From Bacteroidota bacterium (lineage in GTDB: Bacteria > Bacteroidota > Bacteroidia > CAILMK01): DNA of 51,312 nt. The notes under the pieces are model-generated. The model was not told the DNA's origin. It saw only the letters and a list, made by a program, of their open reading frames with translations, and made no database searches. The translations under genes were made by a program, and so were the position numbers. Location of the stretch: assembly GCA_013288555.1 (NCBI GenBank), contig JABDBQ010000002.1:1-51312 (forward strand). The letters run 5' to 3'. Shown in pieces: positions 24,981 to 33,483 of the stretch. How positions within the stretch are numbered: the first letter of the stretch is position 1; each line of letters opens with the position of its first letter.

Positions 24981-25529
24981 TCAACTACCAGGAATCCATT
25001 TAACTTCTTCTGCATGATTTGCAGCGAGTATTTCCCTTGACAGAATAAATAAATAATCTGATAAGCGATTGATATATTTGATGATGATAGGTTCAACTAT
25101 TTCGCTTTCTGATAATTCAACAATCAGCCGTTCTGCTCTTCTACAGACGCACCGGGCTACATGGCAATATGAAGAAGCAATATGACCACCGGGTAAAATA
25201 AAATGCATTAATGGAGGAAGCTTTTCATTCATCCTATCTATTTCATCCTCCAATAATTTAATGTCTTCTTCTTTAATTTCAGGCAGTTTCATACGTGATT
25301 TCTCTGGGTCTGCCGCCAGGTGAGAACCAATAGTAAATAACAGGTTTTGAATACGATATAATACATCTCCTGATTGCTTGTCCTCGTACGCATCTCTCAC
25401 GACGCCGATAAAAGAATTAAGTTCGTCGATAGTGCCGTAGGCCTGAATCCTGAGATTGCTTTTGGATACTTTAACACCGCCAATTAATGATGTTTGTCCT
25501 TTATCTCCTTTTTTCGTGTAAATTTTCAT
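24981..25529 (-). CDS. Cob(I)alamin adenosyltransferase, PduO type
   Basis: The 182-residue protein matches the PduO/MMAB family: N-terminal YTKKGDKGQTSLIGG (4-18) binds ATP, followed by AYGTIDELNSFIG (30-42), then the helical-bundle motif RCVCRRAERLIV and a terminal helix SDYLFILSREI. It transfers the adenosyl group from ATP to cob(I)alamin, making coenzyme B12 in the cytoplasm. It is the last gene of a minus-strand operon (11-bp gap from the ABC ATPase). The co-transcribed genes are unrelated in function, so the grouping looks historical rather than a pathway. Confidence 0.94.
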   Translation of the reverse strand: MKIYTKKGDKGQTSLIGGVKVSKSNLRIQAYGTIDELNSFIGVVRDAYEDKQSGDVLYRIQNLLFTIGSHLAADPEKSRMKLPEIKEEDIKLLEDEIDRMNEKLPPLMHFILPGGHIASSYCHVARCVCRRAERLIVELSESEIVEPIIIKYINRLSDYLFILSREILAANHAEEVKWIPGS

Positions 25530-25540
25530 ATATTAAATGA

Positions 25541-26251
25541 TCAGGCATCTACATGATCTGTTGATCTTACATTCAGCAAATCGCTTTCAATCAAGCCATC
25601 CCGAAGTCTTACAATTCTCTTGCTGCGTTTGGCAATATCGGGTTCGTGTGTAACAATGATGATTGAATTTCCCTTTTCGTGCAATTCTTCAAACAAATCC
25701 ATTATTTCAAATGATGTCTTTGAGTCAAGGTTTCCTGTAGGCTCATCCGCAAGGATAATAGAAGGGTGGTTTACCAATGCTCTTGCTACAGCCACGCGCT
25801 GGCGCTGACCACCTGACAATTCGTTTGATTTGTGATGCATTCTGTCTCCCAGACCCACAGAAATCATTGTGGCTTCAGCTCTTTCCAGTCTTTCTTTTTT
25901 GGGTACCCCGGCGTAGACAAGTGGTAAGGCTACGTTTTCCAGTGAAGTCATTCTCGGGATCAGGTTAAATGTCTGAAATACAAAACCTATTTCCACATTT
26001 CTTATGGCAGCCAGTTCATTATCCGAAAGATTACTTACATCCTGACCATTTAAAATATATTTCCCACCTGATGGTGTATCAAGACAGCCAAGAATATTCA
26101 TTAATGTTGATTTGCCAGAACCGGATGGGCCGATAAGCGCCACATATTCATTTTTTTGAATGGATAATGTAACATCTTTTAATGCGGGTATTTCAACGGT
26201 ACCAATGGTATAAGTCCTCGAAATATCAATCAATTCAATAATGTTTGGCAT
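25541..26251 (-). CDS. ABC transporter ATP-binding protein, LolD/MacB type
   Basis: The 236-residue ATPase has Walker A GPSGSGKS (41-48), Q-loop VFQTFNLIP (91-99), signature LSGGQ (145-149), Walker [12 protein letters not shown] (167-175) and H-loop IIVTHEP. This sequence type belongs to the LolD/MacB/FtsE group, which works with MacB-like permeases in lipoprotein release or efflux. No permease gene is adjacent, so the partner must be elsewhere. The ATG at 26251 gives the normal family N-terminus; an upstream in-frame ATG would add 23 residues within gatC and is rejected. Confidence 0.93.
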   Translation of the reverse strand: MPNIIELIDISRTYTIGTVEIPALKDVTLSIQKNEYVALIGPSGSGKSTLMNILGCLDTPSGGKYILNGQDVSNLSDNELAAIRNVEIGFVFQTFNLIPRMTSLENVALPLVYAGVPKKERLERAEATMISVGLGDRMHHKSNELSGGQRQRVAVARALVNHPSIILADEPTGNLDSKTSFEIMDLFEELHEKGNSIIIVTHEPDIAKRSKRIVRLRDGLIESDLLNVRSTDHVDA

Positions 26252-26261
26252 TATAAATATT

Positions 26262-26555
26262 TTATTCGCGCTCCAGGAATTTGGGAACTTTATAATAATC
26301 AGAATTTTTCTGAGGTGCATTTTTCAATGCCTCTTCCTTCGTAATTTCAAGCCTTGAAACATCTTCTCTGAAGGCGTTGATTTCCTCAGTCATAAATACA
26401 AGAGGTTCTATACCATCCGTATCCACCTCGTTCAGTTTTTCAAAATAAGCAACAATCTTATTCAGATCATCCTGTATTTTGGTTTTTTCGCTTTCATTAA
26501 AGCTGAGTTTGGCAAGAACTGCAACCCGTTCCACGGTATTTAAATCAATATTCAC
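26262..26555 (-). CDS. gatC: Asp/Glu-tRNA amidotransferase subunit C
   Basis: The 97-residue protein is of standard length for GatC, with the family core [36 protein letters not shown], and the C-terminal [18 protein letters not shown]. GatC bridges and stabilises GatA and GatB in the transamidation of misacylated Glu-tRNA(Gln) and Asp-tRNA(Asn). gatA and gatB are not in the window. The gene overlaps the upstream acyltransferase by 4 bp (ATGA). Confidence 0.95.
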   Translation of the reverse strand: MNIDLNTVERVAVLAKLSFNESEKTKIQDDLNKIVAYFEKLNEVDTDGIEPLVFMTEEINAFREDVSRLEITKEEALKNAPQKNSDYYKVPKFLERE

Positions 26556-27271
26556 TGTGATAAATCGTTTTGTAATATTTCAGATAAATGCTCTTTTAAA
26601 ATATCCATCTCTTTAACGGATACATCTGAGACTGATAAAGGTTCGTGCAAAATTATGCGAATTTTCCCGGTTTTGGCAATTTTGCCGCCATCTGGTAATA
26701 TTTTAAAATTATCAGGAAGGGCAACCGGAAGAATACCTGTTTTCTGCCTTATAGCAAGCTGAAAGGCTCCGTTTTTAAATGGTTTTACCTTGTAAGGATC
26801 GGGATGAATGCCTCCTTCCGGGAAAATAACGAGGTGATATCCTGCCTCCAGGGCCCTCACTGCTTTGCGGTATGCTTTGGCACCACCTTCACCAGATTGA
26901 CGGTCGACTTCAATATCTATCGTTTTAAAAAACAAGCCAAACAATGGTATATCAGACAATTCTGCTTTCGCCATAAAACAGGTTTTTTTCGGGAATATGG
27001 CAAGCATGGTTAAAATATCAAGATAGGAGCTGTGATTGCTGCAGATAATAACGGGTTTATTTAATTTTAAGTATTGCCTGTTTATAACACGATAACTTAT
27101 CCCCCACATCAGGAGAATTATTTTTGACCATGTGCTCCTGTATCTGTGTGCCAGGGGATACCATGATTTTTTCTGAAGTAAAACCCATTGAAAAGGATAA
27201 AGGATAATAAAAGAAACCAGGAAGGATAATATGAAATAATAGTAACAGATATGTCCCCGAACTTGCTTCAT
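26552..27271 (-). CDS. 1-acyl-glycerol-3-phosphate acyltransferase (PlsC family)
   Basis: The 239-residue membrane-associated enzyme has an N-terminal hydrophobic helix (YFILSFLVSFIILYPF), the catalytic HxxxxD motif NHSSYLD (H80, D85), and the acceptor-binding FPEGG at 150-154. The usual FPEGTRS is changed here to FPEGGIHPD. It should acylate lysophosphatidic acid to phosphatidic acid at the inner face of the cytoplasmic membrane. It is the first gene of the operon running to 24981. The altered FPEG-TRS block leaves some doubt whether the acceptor is the standard one. Confidence 0.9.
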   Translation of the reverse strand: MKQVRGHICYYYFILSFLVSFIILYPFQWVLLQKKSWYPLAHRYRSTWSKIILLMWGISYRVINRQYLKLNKPVIICSNHSSYLDILTMLAIFPKKTCFMAKAELSDIPLFGLFFKTIDIEVDRQSGEGGAKAYRKAVRALEAGYHLVIFPEGGIHPDPYKVKPFKNGAFQLAIRQKTGILPVALPDNFKILPDGGKIAKTGKIRIILHEPLSVSDVSVKEMDILKEHLSEILQNDLSQ

Positions 27272-27299
27272 GTTTATCTTTGTCGCAAGTTATAAACTA

Positions 27300-27331
27300 T
27301 TTGCCTGCTGAATGTTTTTACTTTAATTTTA
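27300..27331 (+). promoter_or_regulatory. Bacteroidota promoter of trpS
   Basis: TTTG (27300-27303), a 20-base spacer, then TAATTTTA (27324-27331), one base off TAnnTTTG. Transcription would begin near 27338, about 40 bases before the ATG. Confidence 0.6.
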
Positions 27332-27377
27332 CAGCCGGTGAATCGCAAATGAAAACCAACGACTCTGAATAAAAATT

Positions 27378-28391
27378 ATGGCCGATAAAAAATTTGAGGA
27401 TATCATTGTAAGTGGGGCAAGGCCAACAGGCAACCTTCACCTTGGCAACTATATTGGTGCAGTACAGCAGTTTGTAAAAATGCAGGACTTGTACAAAAAA
27501 TGTTTCTTTTTTATCGCCGATATCCATTCACTCACAACGCATCCAAACCCTGCAGATCTTGAAGAGAATGCAAAAACTGTACTGGTTGAATATCTCGCCA
27601 GTGGATTGGATCCTGATAAAATTACAATATACCGCCAAAGCGACCTTCATGAAACATCGATGCTATATCTTTTTCTGAATATGCATGCCTACAAAGGTGA
27701 ACTGGAACGAACTACTTCGTTTAAAGAAAAGGCGCGCACCCAGCCGGATAACATAAATGCAGGATTGCTTACTTATCCTGTTCTGATGGCATCAGATATC
27801 CTGATTCATAAAGGAACAAAAGTTCCGGTTGGGAAAGACCAGGAACAACACCTGGAAATGGCGAGAACTTTTGCAAAGAGGTTTAACCATATTTACAAAC
27901 AGGATATTTTACCAGAACCTGAAGCTTTTAATACTCTTGGCAAGCTGATAAAAGTACCGGGGCTTGGAGGAAGCGGTAAAATGAGCAAGAGCGATGAAGA
28001 AAGTACTGCCATCTATCTTAAAGACTCACCTAAAGAGCTGGAAAAGAAAATAATGCGTGCTGTAACAGATACCGGCCCAACACAGCTGAACCAGAAAAAA
28101 CCCGAAGCTGTTGATAATCTTTTTTCATTAATGAAACATGTATCTTCGCCTGATACCATCGCATATTTTGAAGAGAAATATAATGATATGACCATCAGGT
28201 ATGGAGATCTGAAAAAACAACTTGCCGCCGATATGGTTGTATTTTTATCACCCGTGCGTGAAAAGATTGAGGCAATAAGAACAAATGATGAATACCTGAA
28301 AAAAGTATTGAAAGAAGGCACTGAAAAAGCCACAGAGAGCGCCGCAAATACCATGAGGGAAGTAAGAAGCGCTATGGGATTTAGACATTGA
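27378..28391 (+). CDS. trpS: Tryptophan-tRNA ligase
   Basis: The 337-residue class I aminoacyl-tRNA synthetase has the HIGH-type motif PTGNLHLGN (16-24) and KMSKS at 201-205. It also shows the TrpRS landmarks SDLHETSMLYLFLN, TYPVLMASDIL and VGKDQEQHLE. It charges tRNA(Trp) with tryptophan in the cytoplasm. It heads a plus-strand group with the hypothetical gene at 28442 (50-bp gap) and the deoxynucleoside kinase at 28992. Confidence 0.97.
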   Translation: MADKKFEDIIVSGARPTGNLHLGNYIGAVQQFVKMQDLYKKCFFFIADIHSLTTHPNPADLEENAKTVLVEYLASGLDPDKITIYRQSDLHETSMLYLFLNMHAYKGELERTTSFKEKARTQPDNINAGLLTYPVLMASDILIHKGTKVPVGKDQEQHLEMARTFAKRFNHIYKQDILPEPEAFNTLGKLIKVPGLGGSGKMSKSDEESTAIYLKDSPKELEKKIMRAVTDTGPTQLNQKKPEAVDNLFSLMKHVSSPDTIAYFEEKYNDMTIRYGDLKKQLAADMVVFLSPVREKIEAIRTNDEYLKKVLKEGTEKATESAANTMREVRSAMGFRH

Positions 28392-28441
28392 CCAATTATC
28401 ATAGACCAAAGATCAATGAGATAATTTGAGAATTAAAGAAA

Positions 28442-28975
28442 ATGCTTAACATAGACCTGTCAAATACTGTTTTAGAAACATTGGACAATGAGGCTGCTTT
28501 ATTAGGAACTTCACTTGAACAAAGAGTGTGCGACATTATTAACTTACATGCCAATTACGACAAAGAGCTTGTTAGAAAATCCCATGACAGTTTAATAGCC
28601 TTGTCGGAATTGATTAAAAGTGTTCCCGGAGTTCAAAGGACTTATACGAGTCAAATTGACGAGCCTTTTTGGTGGCTTAAATTTTCGATTGATATTAAAG
28701 ATGAATTGGCCTGGAATGTTGTGCAGGAATTGGGGTTCGTATTAAACTATATTTCATTGACTGCAAAACTTCCTACTGTCCTAATGCCTGTTTCTCCTCC
28801 ACCATATCTCAATGGAGGTCCTGAAGAATTTCTTTCTTGGGTAATTGAAACAAAAATCCCATATCTAGATCCAGAAATTATAACAGATACCATAATCAAC
28901 AGATTGCCCCAACCGATAAATGACCGCAATGCCTGGTTAGAAGAAGATGATAATGAAACGAATAGCAACGATTAA
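28442..28975 (+). CDS. Hypothetical 177-residue cytoplasmic protein
   Basis: No family is recognised. The first ~60 residues are helical and acidic (SNTVLETLDNEAALLGTSLE), the middle has a tryptophan-rich strand (DEPFWWLKFSIDIKDELAW), followed by a proline-rich turn (MPVSPPPYLNGGPEEFL) and an acidic end (WLEEDDNETNSND). It has no signal peptide or membrane helix. The mixed alpha/beta pattern resembles small stress-type proteins, but this is only an impression. It lies between trpS and a deoxynucleoside kinase with a 16-bp gap to the latter, consistent with one operon. Confidence 0.65.
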   Translation: MLNIDLSNTVLETLDNEAALLGTSLEQRVCDIINLHANYDKELVRKSHDSLIALSELIKSVPGVQRTYTSQIDEPFWWLKFSIDIKDELAWNVVQELGFVLNYISLTAKLPTVLMPVSPPPYLNGGPEEFLSWVIETKIPYLDPEIITDTIINRLPQPINDRNAWLEEDDNETNSND

Positions 28976-28991
28976 CGGATAAAGATTAACT

Positions 28992-29663
28992 ATGGACAAA
29001 GATTTTAAGCATATAGCCATTGCAGGAAACATTGGCTCAGGCAAAACGACGCTGGCAAGTTTACTGGCAAAGCATTACAACTGGATGCCTCAATATGAAG
29101 TGATTGAAAACAATCCATATATTGATGATTTCTACCAGGATATGCAGACCTGGTCGTTCCACATGCAGATCTACTATCTGAATTACCGTTTTCAGCAGGT
29201 ACTGGAAATCAGGAAAGGAACAGAAACAGTTGTGCAGGACAGAACAATTTTTGAAGATGCGCATATTTTTGCGCCCAACCTCCATGAAATGGGCCTGATG
29301 GGAAGCAGAGATTATGAAACATATAAAAATCTGTATCAAACCATTGAAAGTCAGATCGTACCACCCGATCTGCTGATCTATTTAAGGGCGTCATTGCCTG
29401 CACTGGTAACACAAATTCAGCGAAGGGGTAGAAAATTTGAAGATTCGATCCGGCTTGATTATCTTAAAAAACTCAACCAGCGCTATGAAGACTGGATTGC
29501 AGATTATCATGGTAAAAAACTTTTGATCATTGATGTTGACAACTGTAATTTTGCTGACAGTCCTGAAGATCTCGGTACCATTATTAATCTTATAGAAAGC
29601 GAACGTGCCGGACTTTTTGCTCCCCGAAATGCGAAAAAGAAAGCAGTTCTTGTAGAAAAGTAA
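28992..29663 (+). CDS. Deoxynucleoside kinase
   Basis: The 223-residue dNK/dGK-type kinase has a P-loop GNIGSGKTT (12-20), the substrate-binding EVIENNPYIDDFY (36-48), QDRTIFEDAHIF (the DR at 83-84), and LID-region arginines in QIQRRGRKFED. It phosphorylates deoxynucleosides with ATP in nucleotide salvage; the base preference (dA/dG or dC) cannot be read reliably. It lies at the end of the trpS group. Confidence 0.93.
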   Translation: MDKDFKHIAIAGNIGSGKTTLASLLAKHYNWMPQYEVIENNPYIDDFYQDMQTWSFHMQIYYLNYRFQQVLEIRKGTETVVQDRTIFEDAHIFAPNLHEMGLMGSRDYETYKNLYQTIESQIVPPDLLIYLRASLPALVTQIQRRGRKFEDSIRLDYLKKLNQRYEDWIADYHGKKLLIIDVDNCNFADSPEDLGTIINLIESERAGLFAPRNAKKKAVLVEK

Positions 29664-29719
29664 AGATTGTAAACCATTCACAGAAAACAAGATGCATACA
29701 ATTGCCGAAACGCTGATAG

Positions 29720-29749
29720 TTGAGGAGTGCATAATTTTTCATAATTTTC
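29720..29749 (+). promoter_or_regulatory. Bacteroidota promoter of the DUF4199 pair
   Basis: TTG (29720-29722), a 19-base spacer, then TAATTTTC (29742-29749), one base off TAnnTTTG. The start site would be near 29756, just before the ATG at 29767, which decides against the longer ORF starting at 29692. Confidence 0.55.
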
Positions 29750-29766
29750 GCCAAATATTCAAAAAC

Positions 29767-30279
29767 ATGAAACCACAGGTTAAATACGGATTGCTCGTTG
29801 GCCTAGCCTCATTTATCATTTTTATTGTGATGAACGCAGTTGCTGCAGACAGGGGCAACATCCTCTATTACATGAGTATGTTTATCCTCACATTCGGTGT
29901 TTATTTTACTTTGAAAGATACTAGGGATATGGTGGGAAGTATCACCTACGCAAGAGGCCTCGGACTTGGCGTTCTATGTTCCCTGGTTGCGGGAAGTTCT
30001 GACGGTATAGGCAGGTACGTCTATTGTAAAGTGTTCAACCATAATTACATCATTAATGTTCGTAACCTTTATATGGATGTTCTGGAAGGCAACAATTCAA
30101 TGAAATATAATGCCGATCAGATGGCCATGGTAAAAAAACTTGTTCCCGTGATTATTTCACCGGGAAGTGTAGCCATTTATGATATTATTGGCACCGTATT
30201 CACAGGTTTTTTGCTTTCCCTGGTTATATCAGCTATCCTCAGAAAAGATAATCAGCAAAACAGTATGCCACAGTATTAA
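29767..30279 (+). CDS. DUF4199 membrane protein, copy 1
   Basis: The 170-residue membrane protein has four predicted helices: YGLLVGLASFIIFIVMN near the start, YYMSMFILTFGVYFTL, GLGLGVLCSLVAGSSDGIG, and IIGTVFTGFLLSLVISA at the end. This layout, with a long extracytoplasmic loop before the last helix, is that of the Bacteroidota family DUF4199, whose function is unknown. The ATG at 29767 follows a promoter-like site. A second DUF4199 gene follows after 14 bp. Confidence 0.8.
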   Translation: MKPQVKYGLLVGLASFIIFIVMNAVAADRGNILYYMSMFILTFGVYFTLKDTRDMVGSITYARGLGLGVLCSLVAGSSDGIGRYVYCKVFNHNYIINVRNLYMDVLEGNNSMKYNADQMAMVKKLVPVIISPGSVAIYDIIGTVFTGFLLSLVISAILRKDNQQNSMPQY

Positions 30280-30293
30280 GAAATTTAATTCTT

Positions 30294-30809
30294 ATGAAAA
30301 AAACAAGAGAATTCGGATTATATACGGGACTTATTTTTTCGGCAAGCCTTTTATTATTGTCTGTCTCTAAAGTAGATAACCCGGAATCAACGCTCAACTA
30401 TGCATTTCTGAGCTGTTTCCCATTCCTCATATTATTTATGCTTCTGGCCATGCTGAACCGGAGAAAGGAAATAGGGAACCATATTGATTTTCCTGAAGCA
30501 TTTAAAGCCGGACTTGGTGTTTCGGCTATCGCAGGCGTTGTATATGCCCTATGCAATTACCTCTACCTTAAACTTGTTAACCATACCATTATCAACACTA
30601 TGTCAACGATGTTCAGAGACGATCTTGTGAAACAGAATAAGTCACCTGAATTTATTGACGAAAGGGTACACCAATACCTGAATAATCTTCCTTTTACCAT
30701 TGCCACTTATCGCCTTGTGACTCTGATTTTTGTCGGTGGAATCCTCAGTATCATCCTGGCACTTATCGTAAGGCGCAAACATATTGAAGCGTTAACGGAA
30801 ACTGAGTAA
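30294..30809 (+). CDS. DUF4199 membrane protein, copy 2
   Basis: The 171-residue membrane protein is a tandem paralog of the preceding one. It has the same four-helix layout (GLYTGLIFSASLLLLSVS, FLSCFPFLILFMLLAML, AFKAGLGVSAIAGVVYALC, LVTLIFVGGILSIILALIV) and a similar loop with YLKLVNHTIINTMSTMF, against YCKVFNHNYIINVRNLY in copy 1. The two may form a heterodimer (inference). Its 3' end overlaps the convergent flavin reductase-like gene by 18 bp. Function unknown. Confidence 0.8.
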   Translation: MKKTREFGLYTGLIFSASLLLLSVSKVDNPESTLNYAFLSCFPFLILFMLLAMLNRRKEIGNHIDFPEAFKAGLGVSAIAGVVYALCNYLYLKLVNHTIINTMSTMFRDDLVKQNKSPEFIDERVHQYLNNLPFTIATYRLVTLIFVGGILSIILALIVRRKHIEALTETE

Positions 30810-31685
30810 AATCCTCCAGGCTTCTTCAAGTTTATTTTCTTCGATAAGGGATTTGGCCAACTTGTGTAATTGTTTTTCGAGTTCCCTGGGATCGTTACCA
30901 AACTGTTTAAAAATCAACTGCATTTCCAACCGGGCTTCCTCGGCCTTCAATTCTTCGGGTGATGGTATATAATCAACCCCTGCAAGTCTGCCCAGGTCAC
31001 TGCCTGTGAGATATTTGCTGTGCCTGATATGGTCGGGCAATCTGGAAAATCCAATGATCTTAGTGCCTTTGGGATTGGGCATCTGGAACAGACCCTCTTT
31101 TGCCCGGGTGTACCATATTTTCCCCATCCGCGCAATATTATCAACCAAGTGCGGGTCTATTTTGTCTTCTTCATTAAAAATATTTTCATTGAGATGGACA
31201 TACACCACCTCGCAGATAATCAGGTTACCCGCTCCTGCATTGGTACCCGTCGGAATGATCTGTTTCACAATACACTCAAATTGGGCCGGACCGGCATTCA
31301 CCCTGGGTGGCTTAACCTTTACTGACGGTGTCATTTCCAGGTTGGCCATTTTAAACTCATTTACGCCATCCGGAAATTCTCCTGAGGTGAGACTCATTTG
31401 GCCGGCCAGTTCATAGTTCGCAATATTGATCACACATTCTCCAGTTTGCTGCGCATTGAGCAGCGTATGTTTCTGCGTATTGTCTCGAACCCTGTTCGAT
31501 GGTGAAAAGACGAGAGTAGGCGGATTTGACCCAAACACATTGAAAAAACTGAAAGGAGCAAGGTTCACCTTTCCGTTGTTGTCTACCGTAGACGCCCATG
31601 CAATCGGCCGGGGTGCAATAGTACTCAGTAAATAATCGTGCAATACGTTTGTGGCTAATTCCTTCGGGTCAAATGATTTGAACAT
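30792..31685 (-). CDS. Flavin reductase-like FMN-binding protein
   Basis: The 297-residue protein has a split-barrel flavin-binding domain (about 10-200: LLSTIAPRPIAWASTVDNNG, NLAPFSFFNVFGSNPPTLVFSP, TGECVINIA). A helical C-terminal extension with heptad-like Leu/Glu spacing follows (about 235-297). Family members reduce or bind FMN using NAD(P)H, often supplying flavin to oxygenases; the true substrate is unknown. It stands alone on the minus strand, and its last 18 bp overlap the convergent DUF4199 gene. The extension is longer than in classical flavin reductases (~200 residues). Confidence 0.88.
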   Translation of the reverse strand: MFKSFDPKELATNVLHDYLLSTIAPRPIAWASTVDNNGKVNLAPFSFFNVFGSNPPTLVFSPSNRVRDNTQKHTLLNAQQTGECVINIANYELAGQMSLTSGEFPDGVNEFKMANLEMTPSVKVKPPRVNAGPAQFECIVKQIIPTGTNAGAGNLIICEVVYVHLNENIFNEEDKIDPHLVDNIARMGKIWYTRAKEGLFQMPNPKGTKIIGFSRLPDHIRHSKYLTGSDLGRLAGVDYIPSPEELKAEEARLEMQLIFKQFGNDPRELEKQLHKLAKSLIEENKLEEAWRILLSFR

Positions 31686-31765
31686 GAATTTTTATGATTG
31701 CGAATTAAAAAATTTACTATGGTAATATACATTAAATATCGGATGAAGAAAAAAAGTTGATAGTT

Positions 31766-31815
31766 GCACCATTCCCCTCCTTTTTGAGGAGGGGTGCCCT
31801 TTAGGGCGGGGTGGT
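31766..31815 (-). repeat. Left inverted repeat of the DUF559 unit
   Basis: In reverse complement it reads ACCACCCCGCCC, then two short hairpins (GCCC/GGGC and CCCCTCCT/AGGAGGGG), then AATGG. It is the inverse of 32203-32251, with differences mostly in the hairpin loops. It contains the DUF559 stop codon. Confidence 0.85.
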
Positions 31816-32166
31816 GAAATTGGCTTTAATATCCTCTAAAACACTTTCAATATTATGATAAATCAATTTGTTTTCATATCGTAATGTCCTGATTCCAAAT
31901 TTTTTCAATACCTGATCCCGATCATCATCATGCCTGGAACCATCAATCGTAAAATGCCCTTTCCCATCTAATTCTATTGCTAATTTTTCGGAAGGACAAT
32001 AGAAATCAAGTACATAATTTTCTACACTATATTGCCTTCTGAATTTTCTGCCAACAAGCTGGCCCCCTTTAATTCTCGTCCATAAAACAGCTTCGGCAGC
32101 AGTTCCATTATTCCTTAATTGTTTTCTATTCTGTTCATGTTCCTTTCTGTTATAAAATTCTCCCAT
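31801..32166 (-). CDS. DUF559 endonuclease-like protein
   Basis: The 121-residue protein belongs to the DUF559 family, related to Vsr and restriction-type PD-(D/E)xK nucleases. Likely catalytic residues are E25 (AEAVLWTRI), D54 (YVLDFYCP), E65 and K69 (LAIELDGKGH), followed by a DDDRDQVLKKFGIRTLRYEN helix-strand. Its length is typical for stand-alone members. The last residues (TTPP, then TAA) are encoded by the left inverted repeat, and the start codon is 37 bp inside the right one, so gene and repeats form one unit. The target sequence and biological role are unknown. Confidence 0.88.
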   Translation of the reverse strand: MGEFYNRKEHEQNRKQLRNNGTAAEAVLWTRIKGGQLVGRKFRRQYSVENYVLDFYCPSEKLAIELDGKGHFTIDGSRHDDDRDQVLKKFGIRTLRYENKLIYHNIESVLEDIKANFTTPP

Positions 32167-32202
32167 AAATCACTTTTGATTTTTACGCGATGCACTACAC
32201 TA

Positions 32203-32251
32203 ACCACCCCGCCCTACGGGCACCCCTCCTTTGTAAGGAGGGGAATGGCGC
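32203..32251 (+). repeat. Right inverted repeat of the DUF559 unit
   Basis: It reads ACCACCCCGCCC onward, with hairpins CCCTA/GGGC and CCCCTCCT/AGGAGGGG, ending AATGGCGC. It faces the left copy at 31766-31815. Confidence 0.85.
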
Positions 32252-32437
32252 TTTGATCAATATTTTCGGGTATTCAATTTTTAACTTTTATTCCACACGA
32301 TGGAAAATAGAAGATTCACAACTCTCATTTTCATGCTGGCGAAGTTACACAAAATCCAATTTTCAGTAAGAGCTTGTTCTATTCCTCATATCAAAGCCTC
32401 TTTTCCGTATCTTGCACCCTTAAATTTTAATGAACTT

Positions 32438-33448
32438 ATGTGGCAACTGGATGAATTAAAGACTTTTTTGAGCGTTCCGCGCAAAATTCTGATCACCACG
32501 CACAGCAAACCTGATGGTGATGCGATGGGATCGTCTCTTGCCATGTATCATTATCTTCTAAAAAAAGGACATGAACCTGTTGTGGTAAGCCCATCTGACT
32601 ATGGGATGTATCTGCACTGGATGCCAGGAAATGCATCCGTTCTGTGCCTGCCGGGTGATAAAGAAAAGGCTTTGAAATTTCTGAAAGAAGCCGACCTGAT
32701 CATGTGCCTCGATTTCAATAATTACCAGCGAACCGAATATTTCTCTGAAGCACTAAGAAACGCAACTGCGCCCAAGATGATGATCGATCATCACCTGGAG
32801 CCTGAAGGTTTTGACATATTCCGCCTCTGGAACCCGGATGCCTGTGCCACGGCAGAACTTGTCTATAATTTAATTGAACAACTGGGTGATGTAAACCTGA
32901 TCGACAGGGATATAGCTACCTGCATATACACGGGAATTATTACGGATTCAGGATCATTCAGGTATCCGAATGTCACGGCACGGGTTCATCGCATCGTCGC
33001 CTCACTGATTGACGCAGGACTGCAACATACAGAAGTACATACTTTTATCTTTGATACGTTCACGGAGAAGAGACTCCGGTTTTTTGGGCATTGCATCAAA
33101 GACAAACTTGTTGTATTGCCGCAATACCGTGCAGCATACATTAGCGTGACCAGGGAAGAGATTAAAGAATATGAAATAAAAACCGGTGAAACCGAAGGAC
33201 TTGTTAACTATCCGCTGAATATAAGTGATGTCGTTTTCGCAGCATTGATCATAGACCGTGAGCATATCGTAAAACTCTCGTTGCGCTCAAAAGGCAGTTT
33301 CCCTGCCAATGAATTTTCGGCAAAATATTTCGAAGGCGGTGGTCATCTCAATGCCGCAGGTGGCAGCTATAAAGGCAAACTGGATGATGCTGTCGCACTG
33401 TATATCAAGGGACTGGAAGAATACAAATCGTTGCTGATGTCGATGTAA
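32438..33448 (+). CDS. DHH-family phosphoesterase, NrnA-like
   Basis: The 336-residue enzyme has the DHH-family metal motifs: THSKPDGDAMGS (21-32), D92 in MCLDFNN, DHH at 117-119, and the DHHA1 end GGGHLNAAGG (about 304-313). NrnA-type enzymes degrade nanoRNA and/or dephosphorylate pAp, linking RNA decay with sulfur metabolism. The ATG at 32438 gives the normal family N-terminus; an in-frame start at 32300 would add 46 atypical residues, so it is rejected. TATCTTGC at 32408 is a possible -7 box. Confidence 0.92.
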   Translation: MWQLDELKTFLSVPRKILITTHSKPDGDAMGSSLAMYHYLLKKGHEPVVVSPSDYGMYLHWMPGNASVLCLPGDKEKALKFLKEADLIMCLDFNNYQRTEYFSEALRNATAPKMMIDHHLEPEGFDIFRLWNPDACATAELVYNLIEQLGDVNLIDRDIATCIYTGIITDSGSFRYPNVTARVHRIVASLIDAGLQHTEVHTFIFDTFTEKRLRFFGHCIKDKLVVLPQYRAAYISVTREEIKEYEIKTGETEGLVNYPLNISDVVFAALIIDREHIVKLSLRSKGSFPANEFSAKYFEGGGHLNAAGGSYKGKLDDAVALYIKGLEEYKSLLMSM

Positions 33449-33458
33449 ATAAATAAGA

Positions 33459-33466
33459 TAATTTTG
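33459..33466 (+). promoter_or_regulatory. -7 box for the ABC-2 exporter operon
   Basis: TAATTTTG, an exact TAnnTTTG, 18 bases before the ATG at 33484. A TTG occurs 25 bases upstream, wider than usual. It suggests a near-leaderless transcript. Confidence 0.45.
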
Positions 33467-33483
33467 TACAAAAATACAATTGC

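Larger units (their letters stand above)
31766..32251. mobile_element. Candidate mobile element: DUF559 nuclease gene between inverted repeats
   Basis: A 486-bp unit consists of one DUF559 gene bounded by ~50-bp inverted repeats (31766-31815 and 32203-32251). The left repeat supplies the gene's stop codon and last four codons. No transposase is present, and no clear target-site duplication can be seen. A lone copy of the repeat occurs at 18743-18815. Mobility is inferred, not shown. Confidence 0.5.

Noticed and set aside
31740-32270. Target-site duplication around the DUF559 unit
   Set aside because: TTGAT occurs on both sides but at unequal distances from the repeats, so it is not convincing.
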